Source: a virus. From it: a DNA stretch of 32,642 bases. The position numbers were made by a program, and so were the translations under genes. Below are positions 1 through 9,800 of the stretch, one piece after another. A model generated the notes under the pieces. That model searched no databases and was not told the DNA's origin. It saw only the letters and a list, made by a program, of their open reading frames with translations. The DNA lies in IMG/VR virus record IMGVR_UViG_3300050021_000844, positions 1 to 32,642 of that record. The stretch is one strand, 5' to 3'. Within the stretch, counting starts at the first letter, position 1; each line of letters begins with the position of its first letter.

Positions 1-588
1 CTAGAGCAACAACTGTTGCGCCTCGAACTCCACCGCAGACTGAAGCTGCGCGTCGGTTGTGCCCAACAGAGCCGAGCCAACCACCGAATCCATCACGACC
101 GCTGGCGCGAGTGCGTTCGCAACTCCCTGCGTGTTGAGGATCGAATTGCGCGCCCAGGCGTACCGCGCCGGATGGTTGGCAGTGTTGGGCTGTTCATTGA
201 GGATGTAGTTGGCAAAGTGGGCCACCGCGATCTGGACGCGACGCAGAAACGTATTGTCATTCGCAAGGGCATTGAGATCGACGTAACTGACCGGCGCCCC
301 AATCAGGCTGTTCGCCGCCGTCTCGGTGGCCGTCTGCAGGTTGACGTCCGTAACGGCGCTCAGGTCCGCTACGACGTTGGGGTCCAGGCCAATCGCCTGT
401 ACCAGACTCGCAGCCATGGCCGGGATGTTGGCCTGGGCCTTCAGTTGCCAGTTGCGGCGCGCCGCGTGGTTCGCCGTGCCCGGATCCTCGTTTTGAATGT
501 AAGAGGCATATTTGCCGATTGCGTACCCGATCCGAGCCAAAAAGCTCCCATCGTTCGCCAGGTTTGCTAGCTCTAAGTAAGTCGCCAT
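1..588 (-). CDS. Hypothetical phage protein with two tandem homologous domains
   Basis: The 195-aa product ends exactly at the window edge with a TAG stop, so it is complete. It consists of two related halves, about residues 4-100 and 101-195. Each half begins with a Y-x-[ED]-L-x-x-LA-N-D-x-x-F motif, continues with A-x-Y-I-x-NE and TANH-x-AR, and ends with an L-Q-[ST]-A segment, which indicates an internal duplication. No signal peptide or membrane helix is seen. The start is supported by a strong Shine-Dalgarno sequence (AAAGGAG, 4-5 nt before ATG) that overlaps the stop codon of the upstream gene, so translation is probably coupled. It is the last visible gene of the tail operon, so a small virion or tail-associated protein is likely. 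I do not recognise the family. Confidence 0.75.
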   Translation of the reverse strand: MATYLELANLANDGSFLARIGYAIGKYASYIQNEDPGTANHAARRNWQLKAQANIPAMAASLVQAIGLDPNVVADLSAVTDVNLQTATETAANSLIGAPVSYVDLNALANDNTFLRRVQIAVAHFANYILNEQPNTANHPARYAWARNSILNTQGVANALAPAVVMDSVVGSALLGTTDAQLQSAVEFEAQQLLL

Positions 589-597
589 GTTACTCCT

Positions 598-1491
598 TTA
601 TCCGCAGATCGCGGCTTGATTGCCGCCTTTTGCAATCGTATAAGCCGCCGTCGCCACCCCACTGTCGGTGTATGTGCCAGTTAGGTAACACATCACTTTC
701 AGCGTGCAACTTGTGGTAAGAGTCACCGAGGACCCGATGGTGCCAGCGCTAGAGGTGGGGGTGCTGCCATCAGTGGTGTAACGGAAGGTCACCCCAGGCG
801 ACGTGCTGGAAAACGTCACCGTCACACTACCCGGATAAGTCCCAGCCCCGTTGTTAAAAGTGGGCGTCGCCGCGGTGGGCGGCACCCAGGCCACCGCTGG
901 CTGGAAGCTAACTAACTCGCAAGCCCAGTAGTCACTTGCCCCACTGGCTTGCCAGGTGATTGTCCGAGCAGTGGGAGCGGCCTGGATTTCATAGGCCAGC
1001 GCCACACCCTCCGAGCTACCCCCGATGAATGGTACTTGGTCAAGCAGTGACAAAATGTTGCAAGAGGCACCCGATCCATCGTTATTGGCACTAACGCCGA
1101 CCACCAACTGACCACCCGCACTGGGGGTGATGGTGGCTGAAATGGCCGTTGTCTGGGTAGCAGCTCCGGCATCTTGATCCAGCGGGGCAGTGGCGTGCGC
1201 GCCGCTGAACGCAGCCGCACAGCAGCGGACAAACGTGGGAGAACTAACCGTGATCGTATGACCAGACCCCACAATGGGACTCTTGGCGTACCACATTCGA
1301 GCATCTAGTGATCCGGCCACCCGGGTGGTTAATGCAATCCAGGTGTTGCCCTTGTTGTCGGCGATGGTTGGCACACCACTGACAGCAGCCCCAATCACCA
1401 CCAGAAGGTTGGCCCCAGTTGAATCGAACGAGGCTACGGATGTGGAATAGGCAGCGGTGCCAAGTGCGTGTGTAACTAGAGCGATTGCCAT
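598..1491 (-). CDS. Tail-associated protein with C-terminal chitobiase-like (CHB_HEX_C) beta-sandwich
   Basis: The 297-aa product has a beta-rich N-terminal part (about 1-200) followed by a domain at about 205-288. That domain carries the hallmark FRYTTDGSTPTSS motif after PGSVTVTFS, typical of chitobiase/beta-hexosaminidase C-terminal-type domains (CHB_HEX_C_1 and FN3-associated families). Such beta-sandwiches occur in secreted glycan-active enzymes and phage fibres, where they act as spacers or carbohydrate-binding modules. No catalytic glycosidase domain is visible. The ATG starts 1 nt after the stop of the collagen-like fibre gene, and the gene precedes the duplicated-domain protein, so it belongs to the tail/fibre end of the operon. 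A role in receptor contact is inference. Confidence 0.75.
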   Translation of the reverse strand: MAIALVTHALGTAAYSTSVASFDSTGANLLVVIGAAVSGVPTIADNKGNTWIALTTRVAGSLDARMWYAKSPIVGSGHTITVSSPTFVRCCAAAFSGAHATAPLDQDAGAATQTTAISATITPSAGGQLVVGVSANNDGSGASCNILSLLDQVPFIGGSSEGVALAYEIQAAPTARTITWQASGASDYWACELVSFQPAVAWVPPTAATPTFNNGAGTYPGSVTVTFSSTSPGVTFRYTTDGSTPTSSAGTIGSSVTLTTSCTLKVMCYLTGTYTDSGVATAAYTIAKGGNQAAICG

Positions 1492-1492
1492 A

Positions 1493-3814
1493 CTAAGTCT
1501 TCGTAACCTTCAAACAGACCACAACCCGAGTGCAAGTGGTGATCGAATCCACGTTAATCCGCAGCGTATCTCCCGCCGCGATTGTCGTTGTCCAGCCGGT
1601 CAGCGTGGCGCTCTGCGCCTTCGCCGCTGCTGAAATTGTCGGCGGCGCAGAGGCAGTAATTTTGTTGGCACTGGTCGATGGATAAGACGCGTAGGCCACC
1701 TTCCAGATGTTCACCACCACGCTGCCGGTTTGATCGGCCAGCAGCGTCCAAGCTGTGATCGTACAGGCGAAATCCACGATCAGGTCGCCCTTGATGCCGG
1801 TGGTCACCACCGATCCTCCGCCGTCGATCACGTACACGATATCGGCGGTCATCATGCTGGCCGGTGCCGCCGCTACAACCTGGGCAGTGAAATTGGCTAG
1901 GGAGTAGTAGCGAAGGTAAGCATCACTGGATGCGTATACGCGGGCGATCGCCGTTGTGCTGTTATCCCCGGAAGACGTATTGAGATAAGAACATTCGATG
2001 TAACCACTCGCGTCGGTGCGAACAATCTGGTTTGCCGCGTTGTTAGTCGTTGCACCAACGGCCAAGCCGCCCACTGTCGTTGCATTCGCAGCGGTGATCG
2101 AGTACGTGCCGCTTGTGACCTTGCCGCTGTAGTCGCCAGCCGCGAGCGATGCGATGGGCACCGTCGCGGAGGTCAGGCCCGCACCAGAGCCGTTGAACTG
2201 GCTGGCTGCGATCGCGCCGCCGAACGTGCCCGTCCCCGCCACGTACAAGTTGCGCGGACGCGTAGCTCCCGACGCGCCAATGTCGTACGAGTTATCTGCG
2301 CTGAAGATCAGGTTGCCAGTGTGGGTGACAGCCCCGAGGCTGGTAATCGGATCGGCTCCAGCTCCAGCGTGCGCCGACGCGTGCGCGGACGGCGCGAAAG
2401 TGGATGGCACACTACTCAAGCGCGCCCATGGTACCGTGCCCGCGACGAGCGTGCCGATGGTGGTAATGTTGGCGCTACCGGCCCAGGTCGAAAGCGCCGT
2501 GTTCTCGACCGCGCTCAGGCCGACCTTGGTTTTGCTGATCGTGAGCCACGTAGGATCGGAGTAGGAGCCGCTCGTCAGCACCGCCGCTGCCGGAAGATCG
2601 CCAACCGCAATCGTGCCACCCGGCCCATAGTAATCGGTCCCGAGAACAGCAACGCCCGCCGTGTTCAACGCGGTGCGTTTCATGATCCCGTTCGAGCCAG
2701 GGTCAGACATGCCGCTCCCAGGAGGCCCGACCAGATTCTTGACGACGCTCCCCCACGCGCCGGCCGTCTTCGGGCCGTACACGTCGCCGGTCGAACTGTT
2801 GAGGTACATGTCGCCGTTGTTTCCCAGACCCGCGGCGGGAGCGCCAGCGCCGCTCGACCAGACGGACGACGAACCAGTCGCGCCGGTTGTTCCGCTTGCG
2901 CCGGTTGCGCCTTTGATATTCGCGACCACACTGCCCCAGGCTCCGCCGGCCTTCGGGCCGTAGACATCGCTCGTTGCCGAGTTGATGTACATATCGCCGT
3001 TGTTGCCGGTGCCTGCCGGTGGAGCACCTGCCGCGACGACGTAAACCGGAGAATATCCGGTCAAGCCGGTCGGCCCGGTTGCGCCAGTGGCTCCGGTCGC
3101 ACCAGTACTCCCGGTCAAGCCGATCGGCCCTTGGATGCCCTGTGCTCCGGTGGCGCCCGTCGCGCCGGTCGGCCCGGTCGCGCCAATGGCGCCCCTGATG
3201 TTGCACACCACCGCGCCCCAGACCCCGCCAGCCTTGGGGCCGTAAACATCGCTCGTTGCCGAGTTGAGGTACATATCGCCGTTGTTGCCGGTGCCGCCTC
3301 CAGGGACGCCAGCTGCCACGATGTAGAGCGGCGCGTACCCGGTCGCTCCCGTAGCGCCGGTAGATCCAGTCGCTCCTGTCGCGCCAGTTGCGCCGGTAGA
3401 TCCGCTCGGTCCCTTGAGGTTCATAATCACCGAACCCCATACGGTCGTCTTCGGCCCGTAGACGTTGCCGCTCGCCGAGTCGAGGTATAAGTCGCCAGCG
3501 GTGCCAAACCCGACCGCTGGGACACCGGACCCTACATCCCATTTGGTCGCGGCGTTAGCTCCGCCGAGCACCCACCACTGCGTGCCGTCATACCATTTCA
3601 AATTCGATGCAGCCTGGTCATACGCGAAGGAGCCAGCAGACGGCACCGATGGCAGCGCGGCGGGAGTGAACCGCAACAGCGATAGGTTGACGAGCGGGTT
3701 GTTGCCCGCGTCGACCGTGCCGCCCCAGGTGCGCAGATCTAGGCCCGGCGCGGAGAAGTCGGCGGCGCTCGGCTGGTCCCCATCAACCCAGTTCGTTCGT
3801 GTCAGCCATCCCAT
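1493..3814 (-). CDS. Collagen-like phage tail fibre protein
   Basis: The product has 773 aa. After an N-terminal part (1-90) it alternates four copies of a roughly 45-residue module with G-x-Y collagen-like runs. The modules lie near residues 92-134, 160-207, 254-301 and 315-362, and share [19 protein letters not shown] and W-G-[SA]-V-V. The G-x-Y runs, rich in GAT and GPT triplets, lie near 135-159, 208-253 and 302-314. The C-terminal 400 residues are Gly/Ser/Thr/Ala-rich and beta-like. They include a segment near 510-550 ([17 protein letters not shown]) that is common in phage fibre shafts. Collagen-like triple helices trimerise phage fibres, so a trimeric side or tip fibre for host binding is the likely role. 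An AGGTGG-type ribosome site precedes the ATG. Confidence 0.85.
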   Translation of the reverse strand: MGWLTRTNWVDGDQPSAADFSAPGLDLRTWGGTVDAGNNPLVNLSLLRFTPAALPSVPSAGSFAYDQAASNLKWYDGTQWWVLGGANAATKWDVGSGVPAVGFGTAGDLYLDSASGNVYGPKTTVWGSVIMNLKGPSGSTGATGATGATGSTGATGATGYAPLYIVAAGVPGGGTGNNGDMYLNSATSDVYGPKAGGVWGAVVCNIRGAIGATGPTGATGATGAQGIQGPIGLTGSTGATGATGATGPTGLTGYSPVYVVAAGAPPAGTGNNGDMYINSATSDVYGPKAGGAWGSVVANIKGATGASGTTGATGSSSVWSSGAGAPAAGLGNNGDMYLNSSTGDVYGPKTAGAWGSVVKNLVGPPGSGMSDPGSNGIMKRTALNTAGVAVLGTDYYGPGGTIAVGDLPAAAVLTSGSYSDPTWLTISKTKVGLSAVENTALSTWAGSANITTIGTLVAGTVPWARLSSVPSTFAPSAHASAHAGAGADPITSLGAVTHTGNLIFSADNSYDIGASGATRPRNLYVAGTGTFGGAIAASQFNGSGAGLTSATVPIASLAAGDYSGKVTSGTYSITAANATTVGGLAVGATTNNAANQIVRTDASGYIECSYLNTSSGDNSTTAIARVYASSDAYLRYYSLANFTAQVVAAAPASMMTADIVYVIDGGGSVVTTGIKGDLIVDFACTITAWTLLADQTGSVVVNIWKVAYASYPSTSANKITASAPPTISAAAKAQSATLTGWTTTIAAGDTLRINVDSITTCTRVVVCLKVTKT

Positions 3815-3829
3815 GACCCACCTCGCGTT

Positions 3830-4195
3830 TCAATTACCAGCAGCGGGCGTAGCTCGAAGGTAGATCTCGCCGCCCTCTTCCCACAGGCCGAAATTTCCAT
3901 AGTCCTCGGGCCGCTGCCCGCCGTCTTCGATCAGGGCGACCACGTAGCCCTGGTTGGTATTGGCGACAGACTGAAAGGCCTGCCGCGCCTGCTTCAAGCG
4001 GTCCTCTGCGATCTGCACTGCCACCGCCGCCGCGTTTGCGTGCTCGATTCCCTGACGGATCGCGCCCGCGGTGCGCTTACTCACCTTGAGCATCTTGGCG
4101 GGCCCGGCGACGGGCAGGGATGAAGGTTCTGGCGCTGGCGCTCCGTTGAGGTGCGTCGACGAAGCATTCGCCGTGTGTTCGGACTTGTTGTTCAT
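3830..4195 (-). CDS. Hypothetical small phage protein in tail-fibre operon
   Basis: I chose the ATG at 4195 (protein begins MNNKSEH, about 121 aa) because AGGGAG lies 8 nt upstream. An in-frame ATG at 4234 would add 13 residues but lacks a clear ribosome site, although it begins only 3 nt after the upstream stop. The sequence has a polar, Pro/Ala-rich N-terminus, a helical segment with many Ala and Gln residues (about residues 35-80 of the short form), and an acidic/aromatic C-terminus with GNFGLWEEGGEIYLR. No family is recognised. Its position between the repeat-rich tip protein and the collagen-like fibre suggests a fibre-associated or fibre-assembly protein; this is inference. Confidence 0.65.
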   Translation of the reverse strand: MNNKSEHTANASSTHLNGAPAPEPSSLPVAGPAKMLKVSKRTAGAIRQGIEHANAAAVAVQIAEDRLKQARQAFQSVANTNQGYVVALIEDGGQRPEDYGNFGLWEEGGEIYLRATPAAGN

Positions 4196-4237
4196 TCGAT
4201 TGACTCCCTGTGGTTTGATTCGCGGTTGGCTCATGGC

Positions 4238-6892
4238 TTATACCGCTGAGATGAAGGCGCCACCCTTGAACGTTAGGGTGACGCCGCCAATGACAATCGT
4301 CTGCGTGCCACCGTAATACTGCGTTCCGCTGATGATCGGGTTAAACCCCGCGGCAGCCAGGCCGTACAAAGGCGTGTAAACACCGGCGCCGCAGAACTGA
4401 CCGGACGAGTTAACAACCTGCGAGAAGCCTACCCAGAAGCCCGTGTCCGCCTGAACATAGTCGCTCACCCACAGGTGACCTTTACTGCTGGCGTCCACGT
4501 TGAACGCGGCAACGTTCGTTCCGCTCTGGTTGAACAGGTAGGCTCCGTCGGCCTGGATATACGCCTTCAGGGAATTTAGCGTGGAGGCCACCTGTAAGCC
4601 GGCCGCGAGACCGCCGAATCCTGCCCCGCAGGTGATGGTTGCTATCGTGTTGTTGCCGGAGCATCGGAATCCGTTCGAACTGTCCAAGTTGATCGTGAAC
4701 GCGCCGCCACTAATGTTGAGCGTCGGCGAATTCATCGTGATCGAAGCGTTGATCGTGCCGCCGTTCAGTTGGCTGCAATTGATCTGCCCCGCATAGACCA
4801 CGCCGACGGGCAGCGTGCCACTGCCGAGCTGAGACATCAGCACCGTTCCCAGGAACACGGCGGCAGTGCCTGCATTCGTCGCATTGGCCACAGACCCCAC
4901 CACCAGGCCGCCAGGTATTCGCAGGGTGCCATTCACATCGGCGACGATCTGGTTGGACGAGTCGTACTGACTCGAACCGCCAATCGCAACCTGTTTCAGC
5001 CAGCTCGCCGCGCCGATGAAGCCGTACGCCCCGCTGGCATTCCCGACGTACAGCGTGGCCGCGACACAATTTCCCGCCGAGTCGGAATAGAACCCCGGTG
5101 CGCCGCTGGTGCCGCCCACGCCCAGCCGCTTGACCCAGGAGCCGGTCGAGTTGATGAACCCGGCTGAGCCGCTGGCGTCGGCGATCAGCACCGACGTTGC
5201 GATCACGTTGCCCGAGCTATCCGCGTAGAAGTTCGGGACGGACAGCGTGCCGCCGATGCCCACTCGCTTAAACCAACTCGATGCACCAATGGACCCGTAG
5301 GCCCCGGAGGCATCGCCGACATACAGCGTCGCGGCGACCACGTTGCCCGACGAATCCGCGAAGAAGGCCGGGGTTGTCGGCGCAGCGCCCCCGATCCCCA
5401 CACGCTTGAACCATGCGCCGTTATAGCCGGTGCCGCCCGGATTACTGGATGTGGTCGTGTCGTCGCCGATGAAGCCGATCAGGTTCGATGAGTTGTCGAA
5501 GAACTTAGCCAGCGAAATCTTGCCGCCGCCCACCTGAAGACGGCCCGTCACCATCAGGTCCGCGGCGATGTTGGTAAGCGTTTGCGTCTGGCCGACGAGC
5601 GCGAACTGCGCGCTCAAATTGCTCGCCTTGGACATGTCGACGTTCGCCATCGACCACTTGCCGGTGCCGGCATCAATGTGAAACTCGGAACTGGCATTGA
5701 TGGCCTTGGTAAGGTCGACGGTGTTCATCGACCATTTGCCGCTCACCGGATCGATGTGGAATTCCGCGGACGTGTTCACGGCCTTGAGCAGATCGACCGA
5801 AGCCATCGACCACTTGCCGGTTGCCGGATCGATGTGGAATTCCGAAGACGCGTTGATGGCCTTGTCCATCGGCACGGTGAGGATGCCCCATTTACCCGAG
5901 GTATGGTCGAGACCCAGGTTCAGATCGACGTTGGACAACTGTGTCGGATCCGTCGTGCCGGTAGTCGTGCCGAGGGTGATGATGGCGCCGGGCGTCACGC
6001 CGGGCACGAGGGAGTTGCGCCGGATATTGCCCGCCGAGTCCTTGAGCAAGGCACGAATCCACACAACACCCTGTTGAATCGATGCTGGCGTGTCAAGCAG
6101 GAGCGTGTGTGGCACCGCCACGCCGTCAGGACCACTGGGTACCAACCCAGCCGTGTTGAAGATGCCGCTCGCCACCTGGCCGACGTTCGGATCGGTGTAA
6201 TCGGGGAAGGCGTTGAACCACGTTAGGCAGACCTCATAACCCCATCCAGCGGGCACGGGGTTCGGCAGGGTGGCGATAGTCACCGCGATAGGCGTCCGGA
6301 GCTTGCCCGTGCTGTTGTCATTAGTGAGGACGGTCGCCGTCACCCCTGTGACGTTCGGTGCGTTGGCAGATCCGGAGCCGGGTTTAGCGACGTTGGGATC
6401 CACCGTGATGACGATGCTCGGCGTCGCCCCGGCCGTACCGGCGCGCACCAGCACCGGCTCGTCGGCCGCAGAGTAGGCATTGACATAGATCCTGACATTC
6501 GTCGGGGTTCCCCCGGCTTTCAGTGTCCGCGTCTGGACCGGGAATGCGACGGTCCACGGTTGCTGCGCGGCCACGTACGGATAGGCGCCTGCGTCGAAGG
6601 TCTTCCAGGCGCCGCGCAGATCGTGACCGCCGCCGAGCTGAGATGATCCGGCCACGAAGCTGCCGGGGCCGGAGCCGGTGACCGAAGTGTCCGGCACCTC
6701 CAGATAGATGTGCCCGCCAACCGTCGTACCCATCGGGCTAGGCGGTGTTACGGTCACCGTGACAGTCAGCACGCCACTATCGGCGGCGTAAGAGCCGGCA
6801 GCGGAAACTATCGTGAACGGTCCGGGCGCAAGCACTGGAACGGGCGCCCCGCCGGTTGCGCCGCCACCTAAGAGAATCGCTACTCTACTCAT
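4238..6892 (-). CDS. Repeat-rich tail tip/central fibre protein
   Basis: The open frame extends further upstream, but the start is set at the ATG at 6892, which overlaps the TGA of the hub gene as ATGA. This gives 884 aa. Residues 1-310 are beta-rich with fibronectin-like character. Residues about 322-430 hold four copies of a roughly 26-aa unit with SSEFHID..[TS]GKWSM. Residues about 468-640 hold about four copies of a 44-aa unit with F[YF]ADSSGNV.A[TA] and W[FL]K[RQ]V.IGG. The C-terminal 240 residues are Gly/Asn/Ser-rich. This resembles the C-terminal fibre regions of lambda J-type tip proteins, here encoded as a separate gene after the hub. Likely virion location: tail tip. Receptor contact is inferred. 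Confidence 0.75.
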   Translation of the reverse strand: MSRVAILLGGGATGGAPVPVLAPGPFTIVSAAGSYAADSGVLTVTVTVTPPSPMGTTVGGHIYLEVPDTSVTGSGPGSFVAGSSQLGGGHDLRGAWKTFDAGAYPYVAAQQPWTVAFPVQTRTLKAGGTPTNVRIYVNAYSAADEPVLVRAGTAGATPSIVITVDPNVAKPGSGSANAPNVTGVTATVLTNDNSTGKLRTPIAVTIATLPNPVPAGWGYEVCLTWFNAFPDYTDPNVGQVASGIFNTAGLVPSGPDGVAVPHTLLLDTPASIQQGVVWIRALLKDSAGNIRRNSLVPGVTPGAIITLGTTTGTTDPTQLSNVDLNLGLDHTSGKWGILTVPMDKAINASSEFHIDPATGKWSMASVDLLKAVNTSAEFHIDPVSGKWSMNTVDLTKAINASSEFHIDAGTGKWSMANVDMSKASNLSAQFALVGQTQTLTNIAADLMVTGRLQVGGGKISLAKFFDNSSNLIGFIGDDTTTSSNPGGTGYNGAWFKRVGIGGAAPTTPAFFADSSGNVVAATLYVGDASGAYGSIGASSWFKRVGIGGTLSVPNFYADSSGNVIATSVLIADASGSAGFINSTGSWVKRLGVGGTSGAPGFYSDSAGNCVAATLYVGNASGAYGFIGAASWLKQVAIGGSSQYDSSNQIVADVNGTLRIPGGLVVGSVANATNAGTAAVFLGTVLMSQLGSGTLPVGVVYAGQINCSQLNGGTINASITMNSPTLNISGGAFTINLDSSNGFRCSGNNTIATITCGAGFGGLAAGLQVASTLNSLKAYIQADGAYLFNQSGTNVAAFNVDASSKGHLWVSDYVQADTGFWVGFSQVVNSSGQFCGAGVYTPLYGLAAAGFNPIISGTQYYGGTQTIVIGGVTLTFKGGAFISAV

Positions 6893-9800
6893 CCAGGCAC
6901 CTTGATCTGCACGAAGTAGTTGGTCGAGTTGTCGGTCAGAAGGATCGCCGTCACACCCCCCGGAAATGCATCGGTGTTGCCAGGGGTCTGATCGACCTGC
7001 ACTGTGACCGTGTTGGCGTCGCCGGTCAACTTGCGGACCTCGATCACGCGATTGGGAATCTGCGCGAAGGGCAGCAGGGTGAAGACGATGTCGCCCGCAC
7101 TGGTATCGCACTCCACCAGGCCATCGGTAATGAGCATCGTCGAGCTTGCCGTGATAGCTCGCGTCCCGCCCGATCCCATGAAATAGAGCTCGCGCACGGG
7201 CGCGAGCGAGTCGGAGCCGCGGGCGTTGGAGGAGTCTTCGGTAGCTACCAGGAACAGCCAGGCGCCAGCGCCTCCCGCCAGATTGAGCACGTTGGGTTGC
7301 GCCACCACGCCGGTAAAGGAGCCTTTGTTGGGAATGGAGAAGCGCTGCGTTTTGACTTCCGGTGAGAACGCAGCCTCGACGACAATCACGATATCGCCCG
7401 TGTTCGGGGTGATTTCCCAAGCGCCCGCGAGGTTCACGACGGTGTAGTGCCCATTGCTGTCCAGAGAGACGGAGCCGACGGTTTGAACGTCGCCGGCATC
7501 GGGTCCGCTCATCACCATGGCCAGATGGCCGGCTTCCACTCCGCTCATGCCGCTCGGGTAGTAGGAATTAGCGATGTTGGGATCGCTGAAGCCGTAGGGC
7601 GTGAAGGTCGCTTTCGTCCGCATCACGACCAGATCGCCCACATCGAGGAGCGTGGTCAGATCGACCAACTGATCGCCGACGGAATTGGGACCGATCGCCA
7701 ATACGAACAATCCTCCCGATGCCGCCGTGTTCGAAAGCACCGGCATGTTGAGAATCTTGATTTCCGTGGCCGTGTCGTATTTGGCGAGTAGGGTGAGTGT
7801 GTAGCCGGCCCACTGGTTCAGCGTGGTGCCGTTGCTTGGGTCGGCAATGGTGATCGTGCCGGGTGAGGTGCCGACCGTGCCCGTGCGCGATTGGACCTGT
7901 TGCGCCCAGACGCCCCCGTGAATGATCTTCTTCCACTTCACCGCGAGGTGATCGAACTTCGGATCGGGACCGCCCGCGGTCGACTGGTTGAACGAAGTCA
8001 CGGTTGCTGTGGTTTGTCCCGCCGCCAGTCCCGCCTGGAGGTGGAAGCTGTGATTGGAGTCCGTCGACGCCATGTAGATATCGCCGCCGTTCGATCCAGG
8101 CTGCCACGTGACCGTCAGTGCGATCGATCCGGTCGACGGTCCTGCAGGAACGGTCACGGTCACCTGGTTCGAATACCCGGTGTTTGCATAGGGAGTGCCA
8201 GTGTCGAAGGCTGAAACCGCGACCACGTAAGTCCCCGGCGCCAAGCTGCCGCTGGTTCCCGCGACACACGCAATCGAGGGGGGAAGCACCGCTGATGTGA
8301 GTGCGGAGAGCCTGTTGATCGGCGGCGACCCTTTGATCGCCAGGGAAAGCGTTCCATTCCCCTGCGCGTCGATGCCGTAGACGGGTTGCACTCCAAAGTT
8401 CCCCGGCCCGGAAAGCCCTGCCGGATAAACCGCGTCACCCACCAGCGGCGCCACGTAGCCGGGCGACCAGGGCAAGGGCAGACCAGTCGCATGGGGCGCT
8501 TCGCCGGGTATGGGTGCGGGCGTCACATCCGCCGGCTTCGGCCCCGCCGTCATGTCGTACATCGAGTCGGTAACGGTACGGCCTTGAATCTCGATGGACC
8601 AGTCGCGATTGAGGGACCACCGCTGGATGCGGAACTTTCCGGTGCCCGCGGGGATATCCGGATCCGCTACGCTGACCACCATGCCGGCTTCGGTTTCGAG
8701 CGCCAGAATTGTCGTCTTCCAACTCGCGAGCCGCGCGCTGTCCTGTTCCGCTTGAGTGATCCCGCCGAGTTCCTCGCGCGAGCGGACGATAGCGATGCGT
8801 CCCGCTTGGGACTTGGTGGAACATCCCGAAATCGCAAACGTGGCGGCGAGGGGATTCTGCGAACGGTTGTTCCGCGCCGCGTGATCCTGATCGGTCAGGT
8901 CGATCGTGTTGCTCTGGAACTGGTATTCTTCGTCAGCGAAGGAAACCGTCAATTTCTCGAATTTCGGGATGACCGGGGCCAGACGCAATGTGTTGAAGAG
9001 CATGTTCCCGCCGGTGAACGCGCTCACCACCGAGGCGTTCTCCCGGCAGCCCACTTTCAACTTTCCGAAGGACCAGACGTAGTAGCCGGTCCCGGAGTTC
9101 AAGACCGCCTGTAACCAATCGCGCGTCGGTTTGCGGTCGTCGATGGATCCCTTGAAGCGAAACTGAATCTCCGATCCCGTGCCGATGATCCGCGCCACCG
9201 AGGTATCGGCAATCGCCGCGCTGGCGACCGCCGAAGCCACGTCGAAATATTGCTCCTGTGTCGAAGCCGCGGCGCCGGACAATCCGATAGCCGAGAGAAA
9301 CGTGTTCACCGCGACCCAGAACGGATTCGTACAGGCGGGGATGGTGGTGCGCGCGCCCGGCGCCGTCCAACCGAAACCGGTAAGGCCCTGGGAGACAGCC
9401 GCAATCATCGTGTGCTGTCCAGGCGAACTCAGGGGATCCTTCGGCGGTTTGGTTCGCCGGATCTCGCAGAACGCGACGCCGGCCGCGAAGACCAGGTTGT
9501 AGGCGCTGCCCATGTACGCGACTTCCTCCATAGGGCCGGCTGCATCCGTGAACCAGCCTTTCCCTGTGGCGCTCACCCTACTCAGGGAAAACCAGTCGTG
9601 CGTGCCGGCGGGATCGGTACCCAGTACCTGACGCAGGCCGTACGTCGCATTCGCCCCGGCCTTCAGGTTTCCGTTGGAATCGACCTGGAATCCGTGGTTG
9701 GGCTGCCCGTCAAGGGTCGAGCCTGCGAAGGAATCGAGTTTTCCGTCGCCGTCGGAATCGTACATCTGCGGCGCCGTGAAGGCGCCCAGCGGCCCACGCC

